A DNA stretch of 64,000 bases, from the NCBI RefSeq assembly GCF_040718835.1, contig NZ_JBFEFG010000274.1, positions 682,001 through 746,000 on the forward strand. Reading direction: 5' to 3'. A program made the position numbers and the translations under genes. Every line of letters starts with the position of its first letter. Position 1 is the stretch's first letter. This document shows, piece by piece, positions 17,065 to 25,563 of the stretch. Under the pieces are notes generated by a model, which was not told the DNA's origin, did no database searches, and saw only the letters and a list, made by a program, of their open reading frames with translations. The stretch comes from Bremerella sp. JC817. GTDB taxonomy: Bacteria; Planctomycetota; Planctomycetia; Pirellulales; Pirellulaceae.

Positions 17065-17517
17065 CTACGACTCTTTCTTCTGCGGGCGTTCGCTCGGAAA
17101 CTCGCACAGCGGAATGCTGGTGGTCGGTTCAGCAATCACTTCCGCCAAGGTCGTGCTGCGAAATGCCTCTTCCACGCTGGCCATCGCGTTGTCGAGCCGG
17201 CGATGCAGCGGGCAAAGATTCTTGCCATGCGCCGAGAGCCCGAGCGGACAGGTCGAGATCCGCTCGATCGGATCGACCGCGTTGACCACTTCCAGAATGG
17301 TCAGCTCGTCGGGCGACTTCACCAGCGAGATCCCGCCGCCGACGCCCCGTTGCGACTTCACGACCCCGGTTCGAGCCAGCCCCTGGAGAACCTTGGAAAG
17401 ATAGGCAATCGGAACCTTGGTGCTGTTCGCGATTTCTTCGGTGGTCGAGCTAGCCGGAGCGGTATAGGCCAAATGGCACACCGCTCGCAGAGCATATTCA
17501 ACAGTCTGCGAAAACAT
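17065..17517 (-). CDS. Rrf2-family transcriptional regulator, possible Fe-S sensor
   Basis: A 150-residue Rrf2-type winged-helix repressor. The start at 17517 (MFSQTVEYALRAV) matches the conserved Rrf2 N-terminus; 14 upstream codons are open but lie over the operator. DNA-binding helix region IPIAYLSKVLQGLARTGVVKSQRG and wing GGGISLVK are typical. Cys90 and Cys102 sit where IscR/NsrR have their first and third cluster cysteines, but the middle cysteine is absent (Ala96-His97), so a cluster would need another ligand. It is divergent from a protoglobin gene and the shared promoter region holds a perfect inverted repeat, arguing for control of the globin and itself. A nitric-oxide or redox signal is inferred by analogy with NsrR. 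Confidence 0.85.
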   Translation of the reverse strand: MFSQTVEYALRAVCHLAYTAPASSTTEEIANSTKVPIAYLSKVLQGLARTGVVKSQRGVGGGISLVKSPDELTILEVVNAVDPIERISTCPLGLSAHGKNLCPLHRRLDNAMASVEEAFRSTTLAEVIAEPTTSIPLCEFPSERPQKKES

Positions 17518-17539
17518 GCTTTTCCCACAAGTGTGGCTA

Positions 17540-17561
17540 AATTGGACATTGACATCCAATT
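17540..17561. promoter_or_regulatory. Candidate Rrf2 operator (inverted repeat)
   Basis: AATTGGA and TCCAATT are perfect 7-base inverted arms separated by CATTGACA. The site starts 22 bases before the Rrf2 start codon and embeds the -35 box of the globin promoter, the classic position for a repressor that also controls its own gene. Confidence 0.65.
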
Positions 17562-17577
17562 ATTCGTGTCGTAGATT
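17549..17577 (+). promoter_or_regulatory. Sigma-70-type promoter for the protoglobin gene
   Basis: A consensus -35 TTGACA (17549-17554), a 17-base spacer, and a -10 TAGATT (17572-17577). It faces the protoglobin gene at 17668, and the -35 box lies inside the inverted-repeat operator. Confidence 0.6.
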
Positions 17578-17667
17578 GCAAAAAACAAAACAGGACTCCT
17601 TTGTCCGTTTTGTCTCCCGCCCCATCCAGTTTAGCGTAAGTTCCTCTCTTACTCGATTGGGAAAGCC

Positions 17668-18258
17668 ATGAAACATATCGACGAAGCACGTTTGGAATCG
17701 GACCTGGGCTACCGTTTCGGTTATCTGCTCGAGTTCGTAGGTTTTGGCGGAGAGGATATCGAGGCAGTCCATGGTGCCGCGGAAGCGTTGGCACCGCTGG
17801 TCCCAGGGCTGGTCGATGCGGTCTACGACAAGCTTCACGGTTACGATGCCACCTGGCGTCATTTCGTGCCGCGTCAGCACGGCTACGAAGGAGACGTTCC
17901 GACTTCGGTCGAGGCGTTGTCGCTCGATCACGAACAGATCCAGTTCCGCAAACAGCACCTGGCACGTTACCTGGTTACCCTGGTCACCAAGCCGTACGAC
18001 GAGAAAATGTTGAGCTACCTCGACATGGTCGGCAAGATGCACACGCCAGCCGCCGGTAGCCGCGACCTCGATGTCCCGCTGGTTCAGATGAATGCCTTGA
18101 TGGGCTTTGTTGCCGACGCTTTGATTGTCACCATTACCGGGCTGGGGTTGGATCGCGAAACGGAAGTAAAGACGCTTCGCGCATTCAATAAACTGTTGTG
18201 GCTTCAGAACGATTTGATCAACAAGCACTACGTGCCTGCCAGTTCAACCGTGGCTTAA
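17668..18258 (+). CDS. Protoglobin-family heme protein
   Basis: A 196-residue soluble protein matching the protoglobin/globin-sensor fold: YRFGYLLEFVGFGGEDIEAV, LVPGLVDAVYDKLHGYDATWRHF, and the F-helix segment DMVGKMHTP, where His125 is the candidate proximal heme ligand; His97 in FRKQHLARYL is another conserved-looking histidine. There is no attached methyl-accepting or cyclase domain, so it is a single-domain globin. It is divergent from an Rrf2 repressor with a shared operator, which suggests induction by nitric oxide or redox stress, by analogy with the NsrR-Hmp pair. Heme binding and ligand are inferred, not visible. Confidence 0.8.
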   Translation: MKHIDEARLESDLGYRFGYLLEFVGFGGEDIEAVHGAAEALAPLVPGLVDAVYDKLHGYDATWRHFVPRQHGYEGDVPTSVEALSLDHEQIQFRKQHLARYLVTLVTKPYDEKMLSYLDMVGKMHTPAAGSRDLDVPLVQMNALMGFVADALIVTITGLGLDRETEVKTLRAFNKLLWLQNDLINKHYVPASSTVA

Positions 18259-18314
18259 GGATACCGCTACCACGTAAGCAAGAGACCTCAGGCAGGTGTC
18301 CTTGGCCCCACACA

Positions 18315-18354
18315 GAAGCGAAGGTTACTGTCATGGACGGCAGTAACCGGCTTC
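18315..18354. terminator. Stem-loop between convergent globin and mscS genes
   Basis: GGTTACTG pairs perfectly with CAGTAACC, extended by GAAGC/GCTTC after a small bulge. The plus side continues into AACTTTTG. Position between two 3' ends suggests a shared terminator, but the U-tract is weak. Confidence 0.4.
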
Positions 18355-18373
18355 AACTTTTGCGGCCTGCCTC

Positions 18374-19267
18374 TTACGCAGGCTGCTTCTCTGTTTCTTG
18401 ATAGAAGTGGACGTCGCGTTGTGGGAACGGAATGTGGAACCCCCGTTCGTCCATGCCGACTTTGATCTCTTCGACAATATCGCAGCGTGTCGCCCACCAA
18501 TCAGGCGTCTTCACCCAACCACGCACTTTGAAGATGATCGCGCTGTCGCCTAGTTCAAACACGCGAACTTCGACCGCAGGATCTTTCTGAATGCGATCGT
18601 CGGCCTCGAGTGTCTCGATCAAGAACTGCTTCACCGCTCGGATATCGTCGTTGTAGCCGCAGCCGATTTCCAGGTCGACCATGCGGGTCGCATGTCCGGT
18701 GAAGTTGGTGATGACCGCTTTGGTGATCTCGCCATTAGGGACGATCACCCTTTTGTTGTCGATCGTCCGCATCACCGTGTGGAAGATATGGACTTCCTGC
18801 ACGATCCCAGTCGCGCCGGCCGCTTCGACAAAGTCTCCGACGCCGAACGGACGAAACATGATCAGCATGATGCCCGAGGCAAAGTTCGACAGCGAATTTT
18901 GCAAGGCCAGGCCAACCGCCAACCCGGCCGCCCCGACCACGGCTGCCAGCGAGGTGGTATTGATCCCCAGCTGATTCAGCGCGGCGATGATCACCAGACC
19001 AACAACCAAGGCGTAGGCAATGTTGGAAAGGAAACCAGATAGCGTGTTATCGAGATGACTTCGCTGGAGCGCCCGATTGAACAGATTCCGAAAGATGCGT
19101 GCTGCGATCCATCCCAAAAACAAGACCACGATCGCAGCGATCACATTGGTCACCCAAATCGGACCTTGCTCGATGAGAAAATCGGACGCGGTTTTGTAAA
19201 ACTCGGACAGTCGCGTGATGGCATCTTGGGGTGCTTCTTCTTTCCCGGCTTGAGCGAACAGCAGCAT
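18374..19267 (-). CDS. mscS: Small-conductance mechanosensitive channel
   Basis: A 297-residue MscS-family channel that opens under membrane tension during hypo-osmotic shock. Three N-terminal membrane helices are visible (residues ~38-60, ~82-103, ~108-135). The pore-lining third helix has the Gly/Ala pattern AAVVGAAGLAVGLALQNSLSNFASG, followed by the beta-domain signature RPFGVGDFVEAAG and IFHTVMRTIDNKRVIVPNG. Length is close to E. coli MscS (286). AGGAG lies 8 bases before the ATG. Confidence 0.93.
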   Translation of the reverse strand: MLLFAQAGKEEAPQDAITRLSEFYKTASDFLIEQGPIWVTNVIAAIVVLFLGWIAARIFRNLFNRALQRSHLDNTLSGFLSNIAYALVVGLVIIAALNQLGINTTSLAAVVGAAGLAVGLALQNSLSNFASGIMLIMFRPFGVGDFVEAAGATGIVQEVHIFHTVMRTIDNKRVIVPNGEITKAVITNFTGHATRMVDLEIGCGYNDDIRAVKQFLIETLEADDRIQKDPAVEVRVFELGDSAIIFKVRGWVKTPDWWATRCDIVEEIKVGMDERGFHIPFPQRDVHFYQETEKQPA

Positions 19268-19367
19268 GGGACGATCTCCTGAGGTTGGTCTATGAAATCA
19301 AAGCTTCGACTGGAAGGATGATTATTTGCCATCGCTTATCGAAGGCCAAGTCGAATCAAGAAACGAA

Positions 19368-19403
19368 ATCGGGCCGCGAGTCCAATTCGACACGCGGCCC
19401 GAT
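19368..19403 (-). terminator. Terminator-like hairpin after the sialate esterase gene
   Basis: ATCGGGCCGCG and CGCGGCCCGAT form a perfect 11-base GC-rich stem with a 14-base loop, 27 bases after the minus-strand stop. On the minus strand it is followed by the T-rich stretch TTCGTTTCTTG. Confidence 0.6.
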
Positions 19404-19430
19404 CGTTAAGGTTCAGCAAGTCAAGCGAGC

Positions 19431-21002
19431 TTACTTGTTGTTCTTGGTCGTTCCATCCCAGTCGTCGGTGCGGAATGGCGTGGCAGGCAAGGCCTGAGCG
19501 TTTTGCAGGTTCGCCACAGGGTTATCCCCCCAAGCATAGCGGACAGCCACTGGCTCTTTCACTTCAGGGCTCGAAACTCGAACCTTGTTGCTGCCGATCA
19601 GTTCAGCTTTGGCATTCACGAACTTCTTATCGGCACCCGCGATGGTGAAACCCTGCAAAGCGCGGGTATCGAACGAATCGAGCTGGCTACCGTAGGTATC
19701 CATTTCAATCACGATCGCATTACCTTCGACGCTCATCGACTTGTAGCGAGGGCTTTGGCTGACGATCTTGTAGCCATACTCGTTGGCCAGCGCGAGGCGA
19801 GCCAGACGTTTGGCGACGTCTTGCTTGTTACGTGGGTGAATGTCTTCCGCTTCGCCCAGATCAATGATGACGGCCTGACCGGTGTTCGGCAGACGATCGA
19901 GGGTCATCGTTTGAGCTTCACGAAGTTCGGCCCAAGCACTGTCGCCTGGTTCGGAACGCTCTTGCAGGAAGTCAGCCAACTGAACCCAATAGAATGGGAA
20001 GTCCCCCTGACCCCAGCGGTCCCGCCAGTTCTGGATCATCAGTGGGAACAAGTCGCGGTATTGATAAGCACGACCGGCGTTCGATTCGCCCTGGTACCAG
20101 ATCACACCACGGATACCGTAGCCAATGATTGGGTTCAGCACGCCTTGGTATAAGTTCGCGGGACGGTGCTGGTTGGTGAGCGGATTGCGTGGAGGGCTTG
20201 GCTTTCCGCCTGGTTCTGGCTTGCCATCCGCTTTGGCCTGCTTGGCCTTTTCTTCCCAAGCCTTCAGATTTTCTTTGTACTGGGCAACTGCTTGTTCGTG
20301 GTTGTAGGTTGCTTCGGTCTGTTCCCAGCGAGCCATCAGTTCGTTGAACTTGCCACTGTTCTTCAGCACGTCACGTTCCACCCAAGCTTCGGCAGACGAA
20401 CCACCCCAGGCGTTGTCGATCAAACCAACCGGCACGTCCAAGGTTTGATAGATCTGACGACCAAAGAAATAGCCAACGCCAGAGAAGCTGCCAACCGTAT
20501 CAGGCGTGCAGAGTTCCCATTTGCCGTTGAACGATTCTTGAGCTTCCTGGGTACCGACCTGAGGCACGCTGATCAGACGAATCTTTGGGAAGTTCGCCGT
20601 CAGACGTTCGAGGTCAGCATCGTTCGATGCGTTCACGTCCCACTGCATATTCGACTGGCCGCTGCAAACCCAGACTTCGCCAACCAGAACATCGGTGATG
20701 ACCTTTTCGGCATCGCCGCTACGGACAACGACCTGGTGAGGACCGCCGGCTGGCAGAGGCTTCAGTTCCGCTTTCCATTTGCCGTTGTCGTTGGCAGTGA
20801 CCGTGACTTTCTGGTCACCAAGTGTCACGTTTACCTCGGCACCTTTATCGGAACTTCCCCAGATAAAGATTGGCATGTCGCGCTGTAGCACCATGTGATC
20901 GGTGAAGAGCGCCGGCATGGTGAGTTCGGCTTGCAACGAACCAACCAACAGAAAAGTTAAGAGAGCGGCGAACGTACCGCTTTGCATCCAACGGGAGTTC
21001 AT
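19431..21002 (-). CDS. Exported sialate O-acetylesterase-like protein
   Basis: A 523-residue secreted protein of the sialate O-acetylesterase (SASA) family, which removes acetyl groups from sialic acids or plant/algal glycans. A signal peptide ends near SLQA. Family landmarks are [16 protein letters not shown] at the mature start, [12 protein letters not shown] with the Ser nucleophile in [16 protein letters not shown], and [10 protein letters not shown] His from the [15 protein letters not shown] segment completes the likely catalytic set. The start at 21002 is supported by GGAGA 8 bases upstream; upstream frame is non-coding. It fits a lifestyle of degrading sulfated or acetylated polysaccharides. 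Confidence 0.9.
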   Translation of the reverse strand: MNSRWMQSGTFAALLTFLLVGSLQAELTMPALFTDHMVLQRDMPIFIWGSSDKGAEVNVTLGDQKVTVTANDNGKWKAELKPLPAGGPHQVVVRSGDAEKVITDVLVGEVWVCSGQSNMQWDVNASNDADLERLTANFPKIRLISVPQVGTQEAQESFNGKWELCTPDTVGSFSGVGYFFGRQIYQTLDVPVGLIDNAWGGSSAEAWVERDVLKNSGKFNELMARWEQTEATYNHEQAVAQYKENLKAWEEKAKQAKADGKPEPGGKPSPPRNPLTNQHRPANLYQGVLNPIIGYGIRGVIWYQGESNAGRAYQYRDLFPLMIQNWRDRWGQGDFPFYWVQLADFLQERSEPGDSAWAELREAQTMTLDRLPNTGQAVIIDLGEAEDIHPRNKQDVAKRLARLALANEYGYKIVSQSPRYKSMSVEGNAIVIEMDTYGSQLDSFDTRALQGFTIAGADKKFVNAKAELIGSNKVRVSSPEVKEPVAVRYAWGDNPVANLQNAQALPATPFRTDDWDGTTKNNK

Positions 21003-21166
21003 GAGGGTGTCTCCGGGAAGGTGGTGTAAGGAATAGAAACTCCGGCAAGACCGCTCACTATAGCACAGCACCAAGTGAGAAACAGCTAGTTGCTACACCC
21101 CTTCCCTGCTCCTAATCTTCCAATAATCCCCACAAAACCGGCACCCACCTGAAATCAGGTCAGCGG

Positions 21167-22591
21167 ATGAACGATAAAACGCAAGATCAAGACTATTACT
21201 TGATGTGGAAGACGCGGGGACCGATCCGTCGGTTGATCTCGCCCCTGGAAGGCTTGATCTCAGATGCCGCGTGGGGAGGCGTCCTGCTGATGATCAGTAC
21301 GATCGTCGCTCTCTACCTCGCCAATAGCCATTGGGCCGAAGCGTATCACGAGATTCTTTCGGCGCCGGTCGATGTTGGACTGGGCAACTCGCATCTCGTG
21401 CTCGACGTGCATCACTTTATCAACGACGCCTTGATGGCGGTCTTCTTCTTTGTTGTCGGCCTGGAAATCAAACGCGAGATATTAGTCGGCGAACTTTCGT
21501 CCGTTCGTGAAGCGGTCTTGCCTGCCGTCGCCGCACTTGGTGGCATGCTGTTTCCAGCGGCGATCTTCCTGCTGATCAATTTGCACTCAACCGCTGGCCA
21601 GGAAGGCTGGGGGATTCCGATGGCGACTGACATCGCGTTTAGCCTAGGTATCCTTTCACTACTGGGATCGCGCGTGCCGCTCTCGGCAAAGGTTTTTCTA
21701 ACAGCGTTCGCGATTGTCGACGACATTGGCGCGTCGATGGTGATTGCCTTCTTCTATACCGAAGACATCATTTGGCCGATGGTTGGTTTGGCTTCCCTCT
21801 TCTTTATCTGCCTGGTGCTGTGCAATGCGTTCGGTGTTCGTCGATCGGCACCCTATATCTTTCTGTCGCTCGCACTTTGGTTTTGTTTTTTGAAGTCCGG
21901 CATTCATCCGACCATCGCAGGAATCTTGGCAGCGCTAACGATTCCTGCACGACCGAGACTTCAGTCGGATGAATTTTTGATTTCGACACGCATGTTGCTC
22001 GATCGCATCGAAGCACGTCACGAAGAAGAAACGAGCGTGCTTAAAGACAAACAAAGTCACGCGATGATTTCGGATGTCGAAACGGCGAGTCGCTTGACGC
22101 AGACCCCACTGAAGCGGTTCGAGAACGCACTTCACTTGTGGATTACCTTCTTCATCATGCCTGTCTTCGCATTGGCCAACGCCGGGATCGAACTGAATGG
22201 CAACCTAGGGGAGAAGCTAAGTCACCCGGTCACCATTGGCGTGATCGTCGGCCTGTTGGTCGGCAAACAGATCGGCATCACTCTGTTGGCCTGGGGAGCG
22301 GTCAAGATGGGCCTGGCTCGACTGCCGCGCGGCGTTTCGTGGGGGATGCTGTATGGCCTGTCGTGGCTGGGAGGCATCGGCTTCACGATGTCGCTGTTCA
22401 TTACCAACCTTGCCTATGGAAGGATGTCGGAACATCGCGACGATGCGAAGCTGGGTATTCTGATCGCGTCGGCCATCGCCGGCATCGGCGGGTGTGCGAT
22501 CGTTTGGTGGTGTCTTCCCTCAGAAAAAACAGAAGAAAACGAGCAACATGACTCGACAAATCTCGGGCAAGCCCCGCCGGAGCTTGACTAG
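21167..22591 (+). CDS. nhaA: Na+/H+ antiporter NhaA
   Basis: A 474-residue inner-membrane antiporter exchanging sodium for protons. It contains about 12 hydrophobic segments. Ion-binding residues are conserved: D155 in PMATDIAFSLG (E. coli D133) and the D185-D186 pair in FAIVDDIGAS (E. coli D163/D164), with ALANAGIEL further on. The protein is longer than E. coli NhaA (388) owing to an N-terminal hydrophilic leader, a cytoplasmic insertion around residues 275-310, and a polar tail. A marine habitat would explain the need for it. Confidence 0.95.
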   Translation: MNDKTQDQDYYLMWKTRGPIRRLISPLEGLISDAAWGGVLLMISTIVALYLANSHWAEAYHEILSAPVDVGLGNSHLVLDVHHFINDALMAVFFFVVGLEIKREILVGELSSVREAVLPAVAALGGMLFPAAIFLLINLHSTAGQEGWGIPMATDIAFSLGILSLLGSRVPLSAKVFLTAFAIVDDIGASMVIAFFYTEDIIWPMVGLASLFFICLVLCNAFGVRRSAPYIFLSLALWFCFLKSGIHPTIAGILAALTIPARPRLQSDEFLISTRMLLDRIEARHEEETSVLKDKQSHAMISDVETASRLTQTPLKRFENALHLWITFFIMPVFALANAGIELNGNLGEKLSHPVTIGVIVGLLVGKQIGITLLAWGAVKMGLARLPRGVSWGMLYGLSWLGGIGFTMSLFITNLAYGRMSEHRDDAKLGILIASAIAGIGGCAIVWWCLPSEKTEENEQHDSTNLGQAPPELD

Positions 22592-22691
22592 CCGCGGGGA
22601 TGGACATTGCACAGAAACTCAACTATTCTGAATTTCGTTTTCACGATACCCCCTCCGCAATTCACCGGAACACCTCAAGGATAACATCCCC

Positions 22692-23387
22692 ATGAATCGC
22701 TCTTGGATCGCTCCTGCCTGCCTCACCGCCGTCCTGCTGTCGGCCAGCTTCGTTTGTGCTGAAGATGAAAAGTTCACCCCACTGTTCGATGGCGAAACGC
22801 TGGAGGGCTGGGTGCAGAAGGGTGGCACGGCAAAGTACACCGTGGAAGATGGCATGATCATCGGTACTTCGGTACCGAAGACCGGCAACAGTTTCCTGTG
22901 CACCGAGAAGCCTTACGACAACTTCATTCTGGAAGTTGAATACATGGTCGATCCGTTGCTCAACTCAGGCATCCAGATTCGCAGCAACGTTTACGACGAA
23001 CCAAAGACCTACAAGACCAGCGATGGTAAAGAAGTGAAGGTCGGTGCCGGTCGCGTGCATGGCTATCAGGTCGAAATCGATCCTTCGGATCGTGCCTGGA
23101 GCGGTGGCATCTACGACGAAGGTCGTCGTGGTTGGTTGTTCAACCTGAAGGACAAGCCAGAAGCCCAGAAGGCCTTCAAGCAGAACGAATGGAACAAGTA
23201 CCGCATCGAATGCCGCGGCGACTCGATCAAGACCTGGATCAACGGCGTTCCTGCAGCCGACCTGAAAGATGACATGACCTCGAGCGGCTTCATCGCCCTG
23301 CAGGTTCACGGCATCGGTGGCGACGAAAAGAAAGTCGGCAAGCAGATCAAATGGCGTAACGTGAAGATCATCGAACTGGAAGACTAA
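22692..23387 (+). CDS. Exported DUF1080 (3-keto-disaccharide hydrolase-like) protein
   Basis: A 231-residue secreted protein. The signal peptide ends at SFVCA; the mature part begins EDEKFTPLFDGETLEGWVQKGG, the signature opening of DUF1080, a concanavalin-like beta-sandwich expanded in planctomycetes. Other landmarks are YDNFILEVEYMVDP, NSGIQIRSNV and GGIYDEGRRGWL. Some family members cleave 3-keto-glycosides; whether this one does is unknown. AAGGA precedes the ATG. A strong terminator follows. Confidence 0.9.
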   Translation: MNRSWIAPACLTAVLLSASFVCAEDEKFTPLFDGETLEGWVQKGGTAKYTVEDGMIIGTSVPKTGNSFLCTEKPYDNFILEVEYMVDPLLNSGIQIRSNVYDEPKTYKTSDGKEVKVGAGRVHGYQVEIDPSDRAWSGGIYDEGRRGWLFNLKDKPEAQKAFKQNEWNKYRIECRGDSIKTWINGVPAADLKDDMTSSGFIALQVHGIGGDEKKVGKQIKWRNVKIIELED

Positions 23388-23420
23388 GCCTTACGTTTTC
23401 CAACGTAACTTGATTCACGA

Positions 23421-23457
23421 AGAGAGGCCGCAACCTGTTTGCGGCCTCTCTTTTTTT
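23421..23457 (+). terminator. Strong Rho-independent terminator after DUF1080
   Basis: AGAGAGGCCGCAA and TTGCGGCCTCTCT form a perfect 13-base stem with a 5-base loop, followed by seven T residues. Confidence 0.95.
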
Positions 23458-23610
23458 GCGTCCCTGGATTCATGCGGCCACAAAATAAACGTTAAGATGC
23501 CAACTGAATTGCCCTGTTTGCTTTTGTTTTTCGCCTAGTCCTTAAGAGCCTGTTGTCTTGGTTTTGTTCGTTGGCAAACGAACGAAGCAAGGCGACACGT
23601 TCCAAGGAGC

Positions 23611-24438
23611 ATGGCATCGACCCTATTCCTTACGAAATCACCACGCATGTTTCTTACTGAACCGCGTCAGACACCTTACGACCTCCACTTCCATCTGCTC
23701 AACATCCCAGTTCGTATCCATCCCATGTTCTGGTTGGTGTCGGCCTTGATGGGATTCGCGGCAGATCGAACTCCGCAGATGGTATTGCTGTGGATCGTGG
23801 CAGTGTTCATTTCGATCCTGGTGCACGAGATGGGACATGCGATTGTGATTCGCTACTTCGGTTGGGAGCCGAGCGTTGTTTTGTATTCGTTCGGCGGATT
23901 GGCCATCCATAACCCATACGTTCAATCGCAATACGGCCCTGGCCGTGCAAGGCGGAGCAAATGGACCCAAATCATCATCAGCGCTGCCGGCCCTGCCGCC
24001 GGCTTCCTGTTGGCCGGCTTGATGTTAGCGTTCCTGGCAGGCACGCGAGTTGCTTCCGTAGAACTGGAATGGTTCGAAGGCACCAACATCCCTCGCTGGT
24101 ATAAGTTAGGCCCCAGCATGGGTCTGATGTCGAAGCCAAACGTGTTTTTTTTCATCCTCGACATGTTGTTCATCAACATTTGGTGGGGGCTGATCAATTT
24201 GCTGCCAATCTGGCCGCTCGACGGTGGCAAGATCTCGCGCGAACTGTTTCAGATGGTCGACGGCGGCCAGGCCATTCGTAACTCGTTGATGCTGTCGCTG
24301 ATTTGTGCAATCGCCGTCGCGATCTGGGCATTTCAAGCAGAACAGCGCTTCATGCCGATCTTTTTCGGCTTCATGGCGATTCAAAACTATCAGGAACTAA
24401 GTGGTTCCAATCGATACGGAGGGAACAACCCTTGGTGA
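23611..24438 (+). CDS. M50-family (site-2 protease-like) membrane metalloprotease
   Basis: A 275-residue polytopic membrane protein. H72-E-M-G-H76 lies in a membrane helix and the second metal motif NLLPIWPLDGGK places D204 as third ligand, the arrangement of the rhomboid-independent S2P/SpoIVFB group. The large central loop and lack of PDZ or CBS domain indicate the minimal type. The ATG at 23611 has AGGAG only one base upstream, while the ATG at 23647 has no clear ribosome-binding site, so the start is uncertain. Its stop overlaps the GTG of the next gene, implying translational coupling. Substrate unknown. Confidence 0.82.
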   Translation: MASTLFLTKSPRMFLTEPRQTPYDLHFHLLNIPVRIHPMFWLVSALMGFAADRTPQMVLLWIVAVFISILVHEMGHAIVIRYFGWEPSVVLYSFGGLAIHNPYVQSQYGPGRARRSKWTQIIISAAGPAAGFLLAGLMLAFLAGTRVASVELEWFEGTNIPRWYKLGPSMGLMSKPNVFFFILDMLFINIWWGLINLLPIWPLDGGKISRELFQMVDGGQAIRNSLMLSLICAIAVAIWAFQAEQRFMPIFFGFMAIQNYQELSGSNRYGGNNPW

Positions 24439-25229
24439 CCAGTCCACAAAACGAAACGGTGCGTCAACGCTTGATCGTGCTTGGCGCCAGTAACGTAGCC
24501 AAGAGCCTGGAAGTTCTTCTGCACGTTGCCCCGGAGATGATTCCTCAACCGCTGGAAGTCTATGCCGCGATTGGTCGCGGACGTTCTTATGGAACCCAGT
24601 CGAAGTTTCTCTGCCGTCGTCTTCCAGGCATTTTAGAGAGCGAACTTTGGCCTTCGCTGGAAAAAGTTTCTGGTCCCGCAAAAACCACTTCGGTGATCAC
24701 CGACATCGGTAACGACCTTCTTTACGATCGCACTGTTGATCAAATCATTGATTGGATTGAACAGTGCATCATTCGCTTGCGGACAACCGAAGGTCCCATC
24801 GCGATCACAGGCATTCCACTTGCCGGCGTGCGAAGTTTAGCACCGTACAAGTTTTGCGCGCTCCGCGCGATGATGTTTCCTTCTTCGAACCTTCAGTTGG
24901 TTACGGTGCAGCAGCGTGCGGAAGAACTCGACGCACGTTTACAAGCGTTCGGCAAAGAAGACGACATCATGTTTATCCCGCAAAAACCCGAGTGGTATGG
25001 CTTCGATCCGATTCATTGGCGACAAGCCAAACGACCGGAAGTGTGGCACACGATTCTTTCTTCGTTGGGCCATTCGAGGTTCGATTACTCGCGCGTTCGC
25101 TCTAACTTTTTTCATTCGATGAAGCATTGGATGACGCGTCCTTACTCGCGCACGATGTTTGGTATCGAACAATCGCAAGCGCAACCATCGATCAAGCGCG
25201 GTGAACATCTTACGGTCGCGTTGTACTAA
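24435..25229 (+). CDS. SGNH/GDSL-hydrolase-like protein
   Basis: A 264-residue soluble protein starting at GTG within GTGA, overlapping the stop of the M50 gene by four bases, with GGAGGG 11 bases upstream. Catalytic blocks of SGNH hydrolases can be read in order: G17-A-S19-N20 (block I, Ser nucleophile), AAIGRGRSYG (possible block II Gly), ITDIG92-N93-D94 (block III) and D191-P-I-H194 (block V). Overall similarity to known esterases is low, so the substrate is open. No signal peptide is visible. Coupling to the protease suggests a shared process. Confidence 0.55.
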   Translation: MTSPQNETVRQRLIVLGASNVAKSLEVLLHVAPEMIPQPLEVYAAIGRGRSYGTQSKFLCRRLPGILESELWPSLEKVSGPAKTTSVITDIGNDLLYDRTVDQIIDWIEQCIIRLRTTEGPIAITGIPLAGVRSLAPYKFCALRAMMFPSSNLQLVTVQQRAEELDARLQAFGKEDDIMFIPQKPEWYGFDPIHWRQAKRPEVWHTILSSLGHSRFDYSRVRSNFFHSMKHWMTRPYSRTMFGIEQSQAQPSIKRGEHLTVALY

Positions 25230-25271
25230 AGCGCGCTACGCGAGCGCGCTTCGAACAGCCACGAAGCGCGC
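25229..25271 (+). terminator. Overlapping alternative hairpins after the SGNH-like gene
   Basis: AAGCGCGC (25229-25236) can pair with GCGCGCTT (25244-25251), or GCGCGCTTCG (25244-25253) can pair with CGAAGCGCGC (25262-25271). Both stems are perfect and mutually exclusive. The second is followed by GTTTCTCTTCTC, so it is the more terminator-like. Confidence 0.5.
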
Positions 25272-25563
25272 GTTTCTCTTCTCTACGCGACCCCCATTTT
25301 TTCTCAAAGAAGTTTGCAGTTGTGCATCGTGAGATGTGGAAAACGTGTTGCAAAAAAAACGAATATACGTACAACTTACCTCAGCTTCTTTTGTGAATGC
25401 CTGAAGGAAGGCACCGGGTAGCATCGGAAGCTGCACTGCCCTCAGGGCGCCCGGCAAGTTTTTATGTTTGTCGCAACGTAGTGGAACACTGAAAGCGATC
25501 GATCGGTTCGATACACTTTCGTTGTCAACCAAGTCGCGACGTGATCTTACGGAGGACGTTTAA
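25272..25563. other. Leader region of the histone-like gene
   Basis: About 290 bases with no gene. It is more AT-rich near 25310-25375, including CGTGTTGCAAAAAAAACGAATATACG, which probably holds the promoter of the histone-like gene, although no consensus pair is clear. GGAGG at 25551-25555 is a strong ribosome-binding site 8 bases before the GTG start. Confidence 0.4.
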
